From Flavobacterium alvei (GTDB lineage Bacteria > Bacteroidota > Bacteroidia > Flavobacteriales > Flavobacteriaceae), in assembly GCF_002920895.1 (NCBI RefSeq), contig NZ_PQVG01000003.1:353879-417878 (forward strand): a DNA stretch of 64,000 bases. Direction: 5' to 3'. Each line of letters opens with the position of its first letter. Position 1 is the first letter of the stretch. The position numbers and the translations under genes are program-made. The notes under the pieces were generated by a model, which had not been told where the DNA came from, did no database searches, and saw only the letters and a list, made by a program, of their open reading frames with translations. Positions 51,898-61,046 of the stretch are shown here, one piece after another.

Positions 51898-51936
51898 AAG
51901 TTTATAAGGGTATAAAATTTATAAAAAAATAATGTA

Positions 51937-51944
51937 CAAAGCTA
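51937..51944 (-). promoter_or_regulatory. Possible -7 element for the mre operon
   Basis: TAGCTTTG on the minus strand, exact TAnnTTTG, 39 bp ahead of the mreB ATG. No TTG at the usual -33 spacing. Confidence 0.42.
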
Positions 51945-51950
51945 AACAAA

Positions 51951-53477
51951 TTAATGTTTAAAATGACGTGTTCCTGTAAATACCATTGCAACTTTATTTT
52001 CATTGCAATAATCAATACTCAATTGGTCTTTTATAGAACCTCCTGGTTGAATTACAGCTGTTATTCCAGCTTCTTTTGCCAATTGTACACAATCTGGAAA
52101 TGGAAAGAATGCATCACTGGCCATTGAAGCACCTTCTAGGCTAAAACCAAAAGCTTTTGCTTTATCGACAGCTTGCATCAAAGCATCTACTCTTGAAGTT
52201 TGTCCCGTTCCTGATGAAATTAAGGTGCCGTTTTTGGCAAAAACAATCGTATTCGATTTGGTGTTTTTGCAAACTTTAGACGCAAAAATCAAATCTTCTA
52301 CTTCTTGCGTAGTTGGTGCAGTTATGGTAACGGTTTTTAAGTCTGCTTTAGTATCGGTAATGTTGTTTCTTTCTTGAACTAAAACTCCGTTTAGGCAAGT
52401 GCGCACTTGTTTTTGTGGCAATTCTACTTCGTTTTGAATTAAGATAATTCTGTTTTTCTTTTCTTGTAAGATGGCTAGTGCTGCTTCATCATAGCTTGGA
52501 GCAATAACAACTTCACAAAATAATTTGTTGATTTCGGTTGCAGCGGCTACATCAATTTTGGTATTGGCAATCAAAACTCCTCCAAAAGCAGAAGTTGGAT
52601 CGCAAGCTAATGCTGCATTATAAGCTTCGGCAATAGTTGACCTTGTTGCCAATCCGCAAGCGTTATTGTGTTTTAAAATGGCGAAAGTTGGGCCATCGTT
52701 TTTGAATTCGTTAATCAAATTTACGGCTGCATCAACGTCTAATAAATTGTTGTATGACAATTCTTTTCCGTGAACTTTATTAAACATGGCGTCGAAATCA
52801 CCAAAGAAAAATCCTTTTTGGTGTGGATTTTCTCCATATCTCAAAACTTGACCGTTGGCAATACTTGTTTTAAAAATAGTTTCGTCGGTATTGAAGTAGT
52901 TGAAAATTGCGGTATCATAATGAGAAGAAACATGGAATGCTTTGGTAGCAAACAATTTTCTGTCTTCTAATGTTGTGGCACCATTTTGAGTACTAATCAA
53001 ATCCAAAAGCAAAGAATATTCAGCCACCGATGGAACGATTACTGTGTCCTTGAAATTTTTGGCAGCAGCACGAATCAATGAAATACCACCAATATCAATT
53101 TTTTCGATAATGTCGCTTTCACTAGCTCCAGAAGCCACAGTTTTTTCAAAAGGATACAAGTCCACAATCACCAAATCAATTTGAGGAATGTTGTATTCCT
53201 TCATTTGTTGCACATCGCTTTCATTGTCTTGACGGTTTAAGATTCCACCAAAAACTTTTGGATGCAAAGTTTTAACTCTTCCTCCAAGAATGGATGGGTA
53301 TGATGTTACATCTTCTACAGGAACAACCGGAATACCTAAGTTTTTGATAAATTCTTCAGTTCCTCCAGTAGAATAAAAAGTTACATTTTGCTCGTGTAAT
53401 TTCTTAATTATTGGTTCCAAACCTTCTTTTGAAAAGACAGAAATTAATGCTGATTGGATTTTTTTTGTTGTGCTCAT
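51951..53477 (-). CDS. purH: Bifunctional AICAR formyltransferase / IMP cyclohydrolase
   Basis: 508 residues from the ATG at 53477, beginning MSTTKKIQSALISV as in homologues. An in-frame TTG further upstream (53531) is rejected because it lies inside the promoter. It catalyses the last two steps of IMP synthesis. The MGS-like cyclohydrolase domain (about 1-145) has YSTGGTEEFIK and VDLYPFEKTV. The AICAR transformylase domain has the KHNNACGLA catalytic Lys-His motif and ends in a FTGTRHFKH tail. Confidence 0.96.
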   Translation of the reverse strand: MSTTKKIQSALISVFSKEGLEPIIKKLHEQNVTFYSTGGTEEFIKNLGIPVVPVEDVTSYPSILGGRVKTLHPKVFGGILNRQDNESDVQQMKEYNIPQIDLVIVDLYPFEKTVASGASESDIIEKIDIGGISLIRAAAKNFKDTVIVPSVAEYSLLLDLISTQNGATTLEDRKLFATKAFHVSSHYDTAIFNYFNTDETIFKTSIANGQVLRYGENPHQKGFFFGDFDAMFNKVHGKELSYNNLLDVDAAVNLINEFKNDGPTFAILKHNNACGLATRSTIAEAYNAALACDPTSAFGGVLIANTKIDVAAATEINKLFCEVVIAPSYDEAALAILQEKKNRIILIQNEVELPQKQVRTCLNGVLVQERNNITDTKADLKTVTITAPTTQEVEDLIFASKVCKNTKSNTIVFAKNGTLISSGTGQTSRVDALMQAVDKAKAFGFSLEGASMASDAFFPFPDCVQLAKEAGITAVIQPGGSIKDQLSIDYCNENKVAMVFTGTRHFKH

Positions 53478-53500
53478 CGTGTAGTTAAAATTTTGTGGTG

Positions 53501-53532
53501 CAAAAGTAGTTTTTTTGATGATAAAATTCAAA
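53501..53532 (-). promoter_or_regulatory. Promoter of purH
   Basis: Minus-strand TTTG-N20-TACTTTTG, both boxes exact. The -7 box ends 23 bp ahead of the ATG at 53477, which fixes the start. Confidence 0.7.
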
Positions 53533-53641
53533 TCTATTTCTGTAACAATATCTTAAAAAAAGCTACCAATGAGTTATTGATTTTTCATTAGGATTATGAA
53601 GAATATTTTTAGAATTTTACAATAACACAAAACCCCGTTTT

Positions 53642-54889
53642 ATGCTAGTTTATTTTCGACTATTATCTGAGAGTTTCCGCTTTGCAATGAATGCTTTGCG
53701 AAACAATAAACTGCGTACTTTATTATCCTTGCTTGGTGTTACTATCGGTATTTTTTCGATAATTGCTGTTCTGGCTGCGGTTGATTCCTTAGATAAAAAA
53801 ATTACTAAAGATTTGAGCTCATTAGATAAAAATACTATTTATTTGATGAAAATGTCTTTTGGTCCTTCTGAAATTCCACAGTGGAAAAGAGAACAATTTC
53901 CGAATGTAAAATACGATGAATATCTCTATTTGAAAGGAGCAATGACCAACACAGATCAAATGGGCTACCAAATATTTACCAAAAGCGAATCTTTAAAATA
54001 CGGTTCGAATACGGTAACATCTGTAAATGTTGTGCCAGTTTCGCACGAGTTTATTGACATACAAGGGCTGGAATTCGATGAGGGCAGATTTTATACCGAG
54101 TCTGAGGCCAATTCTGCAGCCCCAGTAGTGGTAATTGGAAATGAAATTGCGAAGTCTTTGTTTGAAGATTCTGAACCTATTGGAAAAAAAATCAGAATGT
54201 ATGGACAACGTTTTACGGTTATTGGAGTTTTGAAAAAACAAGGCTCAGGGATGTTTGGCAATGATGATAGTTCTGCTTTTATCCCTGTAAATTTTGTTCG
54301 TCAACAATTTGGGGACAATAATAAAGGATTAGTGAATGTAATTATTTTTAAACCTGAAAAAGGAGTTGATATGGACGCTTATAAAGCTGAAATCTCTCAA
54401 AAACTAAGAGCCTTTCGCGGTGTTAAATCGGGTGAAATCGACAATTTTTTTATTAATGTGTTTTCTGGATTCACCGATTTTATTGACGGAATTATTTCTC
54501 AAATGAATGTTGTGGGTTGGATTATTAGCGGATTTTCCTTGCTTGTGGGTGGTTTTGGTATTGCCAATATAATGTTTGTTTCTGTAAAAGAAAGAACCAA
54601 TCTTATCGGAATTCAAAAATCGCTGGGTGCCAAAAACCGTTTTATTTTGTTTCAATTTTTGTTTGAAGCCATTATTCTATCAGTAATTGGCGGAATTATT
54701 GGATTGCTTCTTGTTTGGATTATTGCCATGATTTTGACCAAAGCATTAGATTTCGAATTTGTTTTGGGAATGGGAAATATCCTTTTAGGAACTGGATTGG
54801 CAGCCATTATTGGACTCATTTCGGGAATTCTTCCAGCCATTTCTGCTGCAAAACTTGATCCTGTTGAGGCGATTAGAACAGGGATGTAA
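53642..54889 (+). CDS. ABC transporter permease, MacB/FtsX type
   Basis: 415 residues. The first membrane helix (about 26-47, LLSLLGVTIGIFSIIAVL) precedes a large periplasmic MacB_PCD domain (about 50-270). Three C-terminal helices of the FtsX domain follow (about 285-415, SLLVGGFGIANIMFVSVKER and VGLISGILPAISAAKLDPVE-like end). This is the MacB-type layout for export of peptides, lipids or antimicrobials, or for mechanotransmission. No ATPase gene is next to it, so its partner must be elsewhere. It is monocistronic, divergent from purH. Confidence 0.9.
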   Translation: MLVYFRLLSESFRFAMNALRNNKLRTLLSLLGVTIGIFSIIAVLAAVDSLDKKITKDLSSLDKNTIYLMKMSFGPSEIPQWKREQFPNVKYDEYLYLKGAMTNTDQMGYQIFTKSESLKYGSNTVTSVNVVPVSHEFIDIQGLEFDEGRFYTESEANSAAPVVVIGNEIAKSLFEDSEPIGKKIRMYGQRFTVIGVLKKQGSGMFGNDDSSAFIPVNFVRQQFGDNNKGLVNVIIFKPEKGVDMDAYKAEISQKLRAFRGVKSGEIDNFFINVFSGFTDFIDGIISQMNVVGWIISGFSLLVGGFGIANIMFVSVKERTNLIGIQKSLGAKNRFILFQFLFEAIILSVIGGIIGLLLVWIIAMILTKALDFEFVLGMGNILLGTGLAAIIGLISGILPAISAAKLDPVEAIRTGM

Positions 54890-54893
54890 GGAA

Positions 54894-54926
54894 GTGTTCA
54901 GTAGTCAGTTTTTAGTGATCAGTTGA
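54894..54926. repeat. Small CAGT-type repeat after the ABC permease
   Basis: GTGTTCAGTAGTCAGTTTTTAGTGATCAGTT is a short member of the GTTCAGT/ATTCAGT repeat family seen more fully between accD and fbaA. Confidence 0.5.
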
Positions 54927-54931
54927 AAATC

Positions 54932-55519
54932 CTAATCTGGAAATTTAATTTTGGTTTTGTCCCATTTTATTGAATCTGAGTAATAAAAAGCATTCTTTTT
55001 CTTGTAACTAAGAACCGTGTCTTCTTCTTGTGTTGTTCTTCGTATTAGATACGTCGGGACTTTTATTTTATAAAAAAAGGATAAAATCTTTTGGTCGTTG
55101 ATGGTGTCAGTTTGCGATCCTACAACTAAAATCTGTCTTCTTTTTTCTTTAGTCATTACATTTTCATCAATAAATTTCTCAATACAATCTTTTGGTATTT
55201 TTATTAAGTCCTTTGGCTGTAAATCTAGGAATTGAGGCAGAGTGTCATTTTCCATTTCTGTACCACATATTCTGCCAACTTTTTTATTTTGAAAATACAG
55301 AACATCTCCATTCCTATCAATTATTAGGTTACATTCTCCATAAAACCCTTTCAAGGGTAATACTCTAATTTTGCTTCCACTATTTTTTAAAGAATCTGAA
55401 TATTTTTGAATTTTTATATTTGCTGCAGAAATAATATAAGGTTTTTGAACCTCACTATCTTCTTTTTTATTACACCCAAAAAGCAAACAAATCAATATCA
55501 AAACAACTACTTTTTTCAT
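54932..55519 (-). CDS. Hypothetical lipoprotein, 195 aa
   Basis: 195 residues from the ATG at 55519, which begins the lipoprotein signal MKKVVVLILICLLFGCNKKE (lipobox LFGC). An in-frame TTG at 55559 would add 14 residues and is rejected. The mature part holds IKVPTYLIRRTTQEEDTVL and other beta-rich stretches but no recognised domain. It is downstream of accD on the same strand, separated by a terminator. Confidence 0.6.
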   Translation of the reverse strand: MKKVVVLILICLLFGCNKKEDSEVQKPYIISAANIKIQKYSDSLKNSGSKIRVLPLKGFYGECNLIIDRNGDVLYFQNKKVGRICGTEMENDTLPQFLDLQPKDLIKIPKDCIEKFIDENVMTKEKRRQILVVGSQTDTINDQKILSFFYKIKVPTYLIRRTTQEEDTVLSYKKKNAFYYSDSIKWDKTKIKFPD

Positions 55520-55545
55520 CTTCCAAAATTTAAAATAAAGATATA

Positions 55546-55577
55546 AAAAAACACAAAGCAATAACTTTGTGTTTTTT
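55546..55577 (-). terminator. Terminator after accD
   Basis: 13-bp stem (AAAAAACACAAAG / CTTTGTGTTTTTT) with loop CAATAA. On the minus strand the stem ends in a T tract. Confidence 0.8.
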
Positions 55578-55600
55578 GGTATTTGTGTGTTTGTAAAAAA

Positions 55601-56455
55601 CTATCTAATATCGATATTTTGTATCAAATCGATATACAAATTGATAGAATCTTTCAATTCTTTTCTTGGTGTAATAAAATCCAGAAATCCATGTTCCATA
55701 ACAAATTCGGCAGTTTGAAAACCCTCTGGCAAATCTTTTCCGGTGGTGTCTTTTACAACTCTTGGTCCAGCAAAGCCTATTAATGCTCCTGGTTCTGAAA
55801 TGTTGATGTCACCAAGCATCGCATAAGAAGCTGTTGTTCCTCCAGTTGTTGGGTCGGTACACAAAGAGATGTAAGGTATTTTTGCATCAGCTAATTGGGC
55901 TAATTTGGCCGATGTTTTTGCTAATTGCATCAACGAAAAAGCGGCTTCCATCATTCTGGCACCACCTGATTTTGAAATCATTACAAATGGAATGTTGTTT
56001 TTGATAGAATAATCTATTCCACGAACAATTTTTTCTCCCACAACTCCTCCAACTGAACCACCAATAAAAGCAAAATCCATGCAACAAACCACTAAATCTT
56101 TTCCTTTTGATTTTCCAACAGCTGTTCGAACTGCATCATTCAATTTGGTTTTAGAAATCGTGTCTTTTAGCCTGTCAGAATATTTTTTGGTATCTACAAA
56201 ATGCAAGGTGTCTTTTGATGTCATTTTGGCATCCAATTCCTTGAACTCATTGTTGTCAAATAATATTTCGAAATATTCTTTACTTCCAATTCTTACGTGA
56301 AAACCATCTTCTGGACTTACGTATAGATTGCGAGCTAATTCTTCGGCATCAATTATTTTTCCTGTAGGCGATTTGTACCAAAGCCCTTTTGGAATGTCCA
56401 TTTTGTCTTCGGTAGCTGTAGTGATTCCTTTTTCTGTTCTTTTAAACCAAGCCAT
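55601..56455 (-). CDS. accD: Acetyl-CoA carboxylase carboxyltransferase subunit beta
   Basis: 284 residues. It transfers CO2 from carboxybiotin to acetyl-CoA with AccA, the first step of fatty acid synthesis. The crotonase-like core has [17 protein letters not shown], then [20 protein letters not shown], and [16 protein letters not shown]. The N-terminal zinc ribbon of typical AccD, four Cys in two CxxC pairs, is replaced here: the matching segment [20 protein letters not shown] contains no Cys, and none occurs before residue 120. The rest is normal. Confidence 0.94.
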   Translation of the reverse strand: MAWFKRTEKGITTATEDKMDIPKGLWYKSPTGKIIDAEELARNLYVSPEDGFHVRIGSKEYFEILFDNNEFKELDAKMTSKDTLHFVDTKKYSDRLKDTISKTKLNDAVRTAVGKSKGKDLVVCCMDFAFIGGSVGGVVGEKIVRGIDYSIKNNIPFVMISKSGGARMMEAAFSLMQLAKTSAKLAQLADAKIPYISLCTDPTTGGTTASYAMLGDINISEPGALIGFAGPRVVKDTTGKDLPEGFQTAEFVMEHGFLDFITPRKELKDSINLYIDLIQNIDIR

Positions 56456-56461
56456 TTTTTT

Positions 56462-56561
56462 AGTATTCAGTGTTCAGTATTCAGTATTCAGTGTTCAGTA
56501 AAAAAGCATTCAGTTTTTAATAATCAGTGTAAAACTGAATACTAAAAACTGAACACTGAAC
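56462..56561. repeat. CAGT-rich tandem and inverted repeat between accD and fbaA
   Basis: About 100 bp of ATTCAGT, GTTCAGT and their complements (ACTGAAT, ACTGAAC) in direct and inverted order, so the transcript can fold into a long imperfect hairpin. A smaller member lies near 54895. It fills the whole 111-bp accD-fbaA gap. Confidence 0.8.
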
Positions 56562-56566
56562 ACTTT

Positions 56567-57634
56567 TTATAGTGTATTTACGTTATTCAAATCAGCAAAA
56601 GCTTGTTCTAATCTTGCATTGAATGTAACTTCTCCTTCACGCAACCATTTTCTTGGATCGTAATATTTTTTGTTAGGAGCGTCGGCACCAGTTGGATTTC
56701 CGATTTGAGTTTTCAAATAATCGATATTGTTAACCATAAAGTCACGAATTCCTTCTGTTAGAGCAAATTGTAAGTCAGTATCAATATTCATTTTGATAAC
56801 GCCATAGCTAATTCCTTCTCTAATTTCTTCAAGAGTAGAACCTGATCCACCGTGAAAAACGAAATCAACAGGATTTGGTCCAGTTTTGAATTTTTCTTGA
56901 ACGTAATCTTGAGAGTTTTTCAAGATTTTTGGAGTTAATTTTACGTTTCCTGGTTTGTAAACACCGTGAACGTTTCCAAAAGAAGCAGCAATTGTAAATC
57001 TTGGGCTCACTTTTGATAATTCTTCGTAAGCATAAGATACTTCTGAAGGTTGAGTGTATAATTTTGAACTGTCAACATCTGAATTGTCAACCCCATCTTC
57101 TTCACCGCCAGTGATTCCTAATTCGATTTCTAATGTCATTCCCATTTTGCTCATTCTAGACAAATATCCTTTACAGATTTCGATATTTTCTTCGATTGGT
57201 TCTTCAGATAAGTCAATCATATGTGAAGAAAACAAAGATTTTCCTGTTGCTGCAAAATGTGCTTCAGAAGCATCTAATAATCCGTCAATCCAAGGTAATA
57301 ATTTTTTGGCACAGTGGTCTGTGTGTAAAATTACAGTTGCTCCGTATGCTTCGGCTAATGTATGTATGTGTTTTGCTCCAGCGATTGCTCCAGCGATTGC
57401 AGCTTTTTCTCCAGCATTTGAAAGTCCTTTTCCAGCGTTAAATTGCGCTCCTCCATTCGAAAATTGAATAATAACGGGTGCGTTTAATTTTGCTGCTGTT
57501 TCTAAAACTCCGTTTATTGTGTTTGAACCAGTAACGTTTACCGCCGGTAATGCAAAACCTTTTTCTTTTGCATAGTTAAAAATTTCTTGTACCTGATCTC
57601 CTGTGGCTACGCCTGGTTTTATATTATGTGCCAT
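56567..57634 (-). CDS. fbaA: Class II fructose-bisphosphate aldolase
   Basis: 355 residues. It cleaves or forms fructose 1,6-bisphosphate in glycolysis and gluconeogenesis. Metal and catalytic motifs are LHTDHCAKK (103-111; D106 catalytic, H107 Zn ligand), GITGGEEDGVDNSD (about 179-192) and FGNVHGVYKPG with a later VFHGGSG, which carries another Zn His. It is full length. A CAGT-type repeat separates it from accD. Confidence 0.96.
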   Translation of the reverse strand: MAHNIKPGVATGDQVQEIFNYAKEKGFALPAVNVTGSNTINGVLETAAKLNAPVIIQFSNGGAQFNAGKGLSNAGEKAAIAGAIAGAKHIHTLAEAYGATVILHTDHCAKKLLPWIDGLLDASEAHFAATGKSLFSSHMIDLSEEPIEENIEICKGYLSRMSKMGMTLEIELGITGGEEDGVDNSDVDSSKLYTQPSEVSYAYEELSKVSPRFTIAASFGNVHGVYKPGNVKLTPKILKNSQDYVQEKFKTGPNPVDFVFHGGSGSTLEEIREGISYGVIKMNIDTDLQFALTEGIRDFMVNNIDYLKTQIGNPTGADAPNKKYYDPRKWLREGEVTFNARLEQAFADLNNVNTL

Positions 57635-57703
57635 TGTAAATTGTTTAAGTTGTTTTTATATTGTTGTTGTTTTTACGTTTGCAAAAATAAGAATTAATTA
57701 GCA

Positions 57704-60250
57704 TTAGAATGGATAATTTATACCAAAATTAAAGACAGAATGTGCGAAATCGTAATCGTAAAACCATCGTTTTCCCATTTCATTAGCAGGATTGAAGGTT
57801 TTAAATCCTAAATCAAATCGAACTACAAAAAAATTCAAGTCATATCGGAGTCCAAATCCTGTTCCGAGTGCTAGTTCTTTTAGATCTTGAATTCCATCGA
57901 ACGTGGCTCTTTTATCAGTAATATTGTCAAGTACGTTCCAAATGTTGCCAGCATCGGCAAAAATGGCTCCTTTGACACTTCCTAATATTTTAAATCTAAA
58001 TTCGGCGCTCAAAGCGATTTTCATATTGGCCTCATTGTAGTCATTAGTAGCGCCTGTACTTCCTGGTCCTAAACGATAGGATTCCCAAGCTCTGTTATCA
58101 TTAGATCCTCCTGCAAAATAACTTCTTGAAAACGGAATGTTTTTTGAATTTCCGTACGGAATTGCTATCCCAAAAAAGCTTCTAACGGCCAGAACTTTTT
58201 CTTTTGAGAAATCCCAATATTTAATATAATCGAATTCTGTTTTTATATATTCAGAATATTCTAAGTTGAAAATTTCATAATTGCCATTTGCGTTTTTAGG
58301 TAAATTTGCTGCATTTGAAATCAATGACAAAACCGATCCAGCCGATTCAATTTTGGTTCTGAATTGATAGAAAGTATTGTCTTTTAGATCGGATTTTGTG
58401 GTTTTTGAAAACGAATAACTGGTAGATAAAATAAAGTCATCTTCAGTTAGTCGTGTTTTTCGTTCATCAATACTGCTCACAGTTTCGTAATCTGTATCTG
58501 AAACGGTAATTGCCTTAGTTAAAACTTGATCTGTAAATCCATCTGTACCTTCTTCTATTAATAAATTTCCATCAATGTCAACATGTTCAGTATAATTGTA
58601 TGTTTTTGCAAGGTTGTTTAATTCATTATAGGAAGACTCATAAACATTATAATAATTTTCAGGATTTAAATTTCGTACATATTGGACATTGAAAATATCG
58701 AATCGAGCGGTATTATTTTTTTTTGGGTTCCAATTATAAGCGAGCATTCCTGTAACATTTTGTTTGTCTAAACCAATGTTTTTTTGGTTTGATAAACCTA
58801 CAGACACTAAAGTCGAGGGAATCATACTTTTAGGAATAATTTTTTCGGTGGCAAAAGGAAACCAAATTCGAGGAAAATTTAATTTAGCGTCAATTCCATA
58901 TTCAGACACATTAAAAAACTTGCTTTGAGGATTGGCCAAATCTTTAGAAGAACCAATGTTTCCGCGTGCAGAAAGTTCTAGTGTTTCGGCTCCATTAAAT
59001 ACATTTCGAATGGTTTCAGAAATGCTTCCAGCAATTCCAATGTCTTGAATGTTCGAATGCGTCACATCTAATGTTGTTTGTAAACTGTATTTTTTTCGAG
59101 GGGATAAATACACTTTTGCAATAAGCGATTGGGCTGTGGTATCTCTTTTATCTACTTCATATAAAATGGTTGGATAATTAAAAATTTTCAGATTGTTAAG
59201 GTATCGTGTTGTCAAAACGGTTCTAAAATCAGCAAATAAACTTCCTTTGGTAATAAAAACAGCATCGGTAATTGCCTTAGGTTTGTATTTCAATTTAGAG
59301 TGACTGTACAAATTGAAATTATTATAGGTGGTGCTATCGGCAAATACAGCGCTATTATTGGTTGCAGAATAATCGGTATAAATGTTTACATCGCTTATTT
59401 TGTACATTTTGAACGGTTCTGTTCTTGTTGTGTCTTTGTCTTGATAAGAATAATCTTTAATGATCAAATTGACATTTACTTTTTTGTTGTGGTTCAACGT
59501 ATCTAAATCAAACGTCACATAATTAGGCTGAAAATTATAGACTCCATTATTTCTGAGGTGTGTACTAATGCGTTCTTTTTCGTTGGTGAAATCTTCGGTA
59601 TTGTATAGTTTGCCAGTCTTTATAAAAGAGTTGGAAATTTTTGTTTGATACAATGAATCCAAAACCGGAGTTTGAATAGAGGTCGATACAGTGTCAATTA
59701 AAAAAGGATTTCCAGTAGTAATGGTGTATTTTATTTTTGCTTTTTTCTCACTTAAACTGTCTAATTTGTAGGCAGCTTTTACATCAAAAAAACCTTTGTT
59801 AAAATAATAATATTTTACTCTTGCAATAGATTTTTGAGTTCTTGCTGTGTCAACAATTACAGGTGGTTCGCCAGTTTCTTTTAAAAAATTATGAAGACCA
59901 TGATACCAAAAAGATTGTCCCAATCGATCGACTTGTTTGGCCGATAACCATTTTGACATTCGTTCGTATTTCTTTGGATTATTAGTAAACTTCGCTTGAA
60001 AAGCAGAATCAGGATTGGGTTTGGCAAGATTAAACAAATTCAATCGCAGATGATACCCCAGAAAAGTGGAATTTGGTTTTTGGTACAATTGATTGGTAAT
60101 GTCTTCGCTTGTTGTTGATTTGTCATTTACGACAATTTCATTTTTAGTGAGGAGCTGTTTGCCTTTAGGAACGCGCTTCTCAGCATCACATGCCGAGATT
60201 ATTATTCCAATTACAATAAATGTTGCTATTTTTGTGCTAATATTTTTCAA
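57704..60250 (-). CDS. TamA/BamA-like outer-membrane assembly lipoprotein
   Basis: 848 residues. The only in-frame start is TTG at 60250, followed by KNISTKIATFIVIG and a lipobox IISAC, so export as a lipoprotein is expected. It contains POTRA-like N-terminal repeats, then a 16-strand barrel domain (SISETIRNVFNGAETLELSA, PRIWFPFATEKIIPKS) and the terminal FNFGINYPF, ending in the Phe typical of outer-membrane barrels. Bacteroidota TamA-type members insert or translocate outer-membrane proteins. Its minus-strand promoter region overlaps the divergent methylase gene. Confidence 0.88.
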   Translation of the reverse strand: MKNISTKIATFIVIGIIISACDAEKRVPKGKQLLTKNEIVVNDKSTTSEDITNQLYQKPNSTFLGYHLRLNLFNLAKPNPDSAFQAKFTNNPKKYERMSKWLSAKQVDRLGQSFWYHGLHNFLKETGEPPVIVDTARTQKSIARVKYYYFNKGFFDVKAAYKLDSLSEKKAKIKYTITTGNPFLIDTVSTSIQTPVLDSLYQTKISNSFIKTGKLYNTEDFTNEKERISTHLRNNGVYNFQPNYVTFDLDTLNHNKKVNVNLIIKDYSYQDKDTTRTEPFKMYKISDVNIYTDYSATNNSAVFADSTTYNNFNLYSHSKLKYKPKAITDAVFITKGSLFADFRTVLTTRYLNNLKIFNYPTILYEVDKRDTTAQSLIAKVYLSPRKKYSLQTTLDVTHSNIQDIGIAGSISETIRNVFNGAETLELSARGNIGSSKDLANPQSKFFNVSEYGIDAKLNFPRIWFPFATEKIIPKSMIPSTLVSVGLSNQKNIGLDKQNVTGMLAYNWNPKKNNTARFDIFNVQYVRNLNPENYYNVYESSYNELNNLAKTYNYTEHVDIDGNLLIEEGTDGFTDQVLTKAITVSDTDYETVSSIDERKTRLTEDDFILSTSYSFSKTTKSDLKDNTFYQFRTKIESAGSVLSLISNAANLPKNANGNYEIFNLEYSEYIKTEFDYIKYWDFSKEKVLAVRSFFGIAIPYGNSKNIPFSRSYFAGGSNDNRAWESYRLGPGSTGATNDYNEANMKIALSAEFRFKILGSVKGAIFADAGNIWNVLDNITDKRATFDGIQDLKELALGTGFGLRYDLNFFVVRFDLGFKTFNPANEMGKRWFYDYDFAHSVFNFGINYPF

Positions 60251-60270
60251 GTGTTGGGAAATATTTAATT

Positions 60271-60278
60271 CAAAAGTA
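60271..60278 (-). promoter_or_regulatory. Possible -7 element for the TamA-like gene
   Basis: TACTTTTG on the minus strand, exact TAnnTTTG, 20 bp ahead of the TTG start. A CAA at the far end is 24 bp away, slightly too far for a good -33. Confidence 0.42.
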
Positions 60279-60287
60279 CATTATTTT

Positions 60288-61013
60288 ATGCTTAGTAAAA
60301 ACCAAATCAAGCTAATTACAAGTTTACAACAAAAAAAACAGCGAATAGCTTCTCAATTGTTTTTTGCCGAAGGGATAAAAGTAATTCATGAATTGCTAGA
60401 ATCAAAGTTTGAATTGGTTCATTTGTACACCACTCAAAACGATTTTCAGGAAGTTTCGAATCATAAAAAAGTATTGATTGACGATAGTGAATTGAAAAAA
60501 ATTACGGCATTGGCTACAGCCAATACTTGTTTGGCGGTATTTAAAATCCCATCCGAAAAAAAAATCATCGACTCAGGATTAATTCTTGCGTTGGATTCGG
60601 TTCGTGATCCTGGAAATTTAGGAACCATTTTGCGTTTGTGTGACTGGTTTGGTATTGACCAACTCATTTGTTCAAGAGAAACGGTCGATATTTACAATCC
60701 AAAAGTAGTTCAGGCTACAATGGGGTCTATTGCAAGAGTCAATGTCAATTATATTGATTTAGAATCCTTTATTGTTCAAACAAAATTACCTGTTTTCGGA
60801 ACTTTTATGGATGGGAAAAATATTTATAAAGAAAACCTGCCTCAAGAAGGAATTATCATTATGGGCAATGAAGCCAATGGAATTTCGCCTACTTTAGAAA
60901 CATTAATACAAAATAGACTTACCATTCCACGATTTGGAACACTTCAAAAAACAGAAAGTTTGAATGTGGCAACAGCAACAGCAATTGTTTTGAGCGAGTT
61001 TCGACGAGGATAA
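60288..61013 (+). CDS. TrmH/SpoU-family rRNA or tRNA 2'-O-methyltransferase
   Basis: 241 residues from the ATG at 60288. The longer frame upstream would run through the TamA-like gene and is rejected. The N-terminal L30e-like region is QQKKQRIASQLFFAEGIKVI. The SPOUT knot has the motifs ALDSVRDPGNLGTILR, TMGSIARV and LPQEGIIIMGNEANGIS, then PRFGTLQKTESLNVATA. It uses SAM to methylate a ribose 2'-OH; the target RNA cannot be told. It is divergent from the TamA-like gene with a 37-bp gap. Confidence 0.92.
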   Translation: MLSKNQIKLITSLQQKKQRIASQLFFAEGIKVIHELLESKFELVHLYTTQNDFQEVSNHKKVLIDDSELKKITALATANTCLAVFKIPSEKKIIDSGLILALDSVRDPGNLGTILRLCDWFGIDQLICSRETVDIYNPKVVQATMGSIARVNVNYIDLESFIVQTKLPVFGTFMDGKNIYKENLPQEGIIIMGNEANGISPTLETLIQNRLTIPRFGTLQKTESLNVATATAIVLSEFRRG

Positions 61014-61046
61014 TATTTTTATAACATTATAAACAGCTAACTTTTT

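Noticed and set aside
53478..53531. In-frame TTG extension of purH
   Set aside because: It overlaps the TTTG-N20-TACTTTTG promoter, and the ATG at 53477 matches the family N-terminus.
57054..57467. 137-codon plus-strand ORF inside fbaA
   Set aside because: Antisense shadow of a strongly conserved coding region; low-complexity hydrophobic content without a domain.
60093..60287. Upstream extension of the TrmH-family gene
   Set aside because: It lies antisense in the TamA-like gene, adds nothing resembling the family, and the ATG at 60288 gives a standard start.
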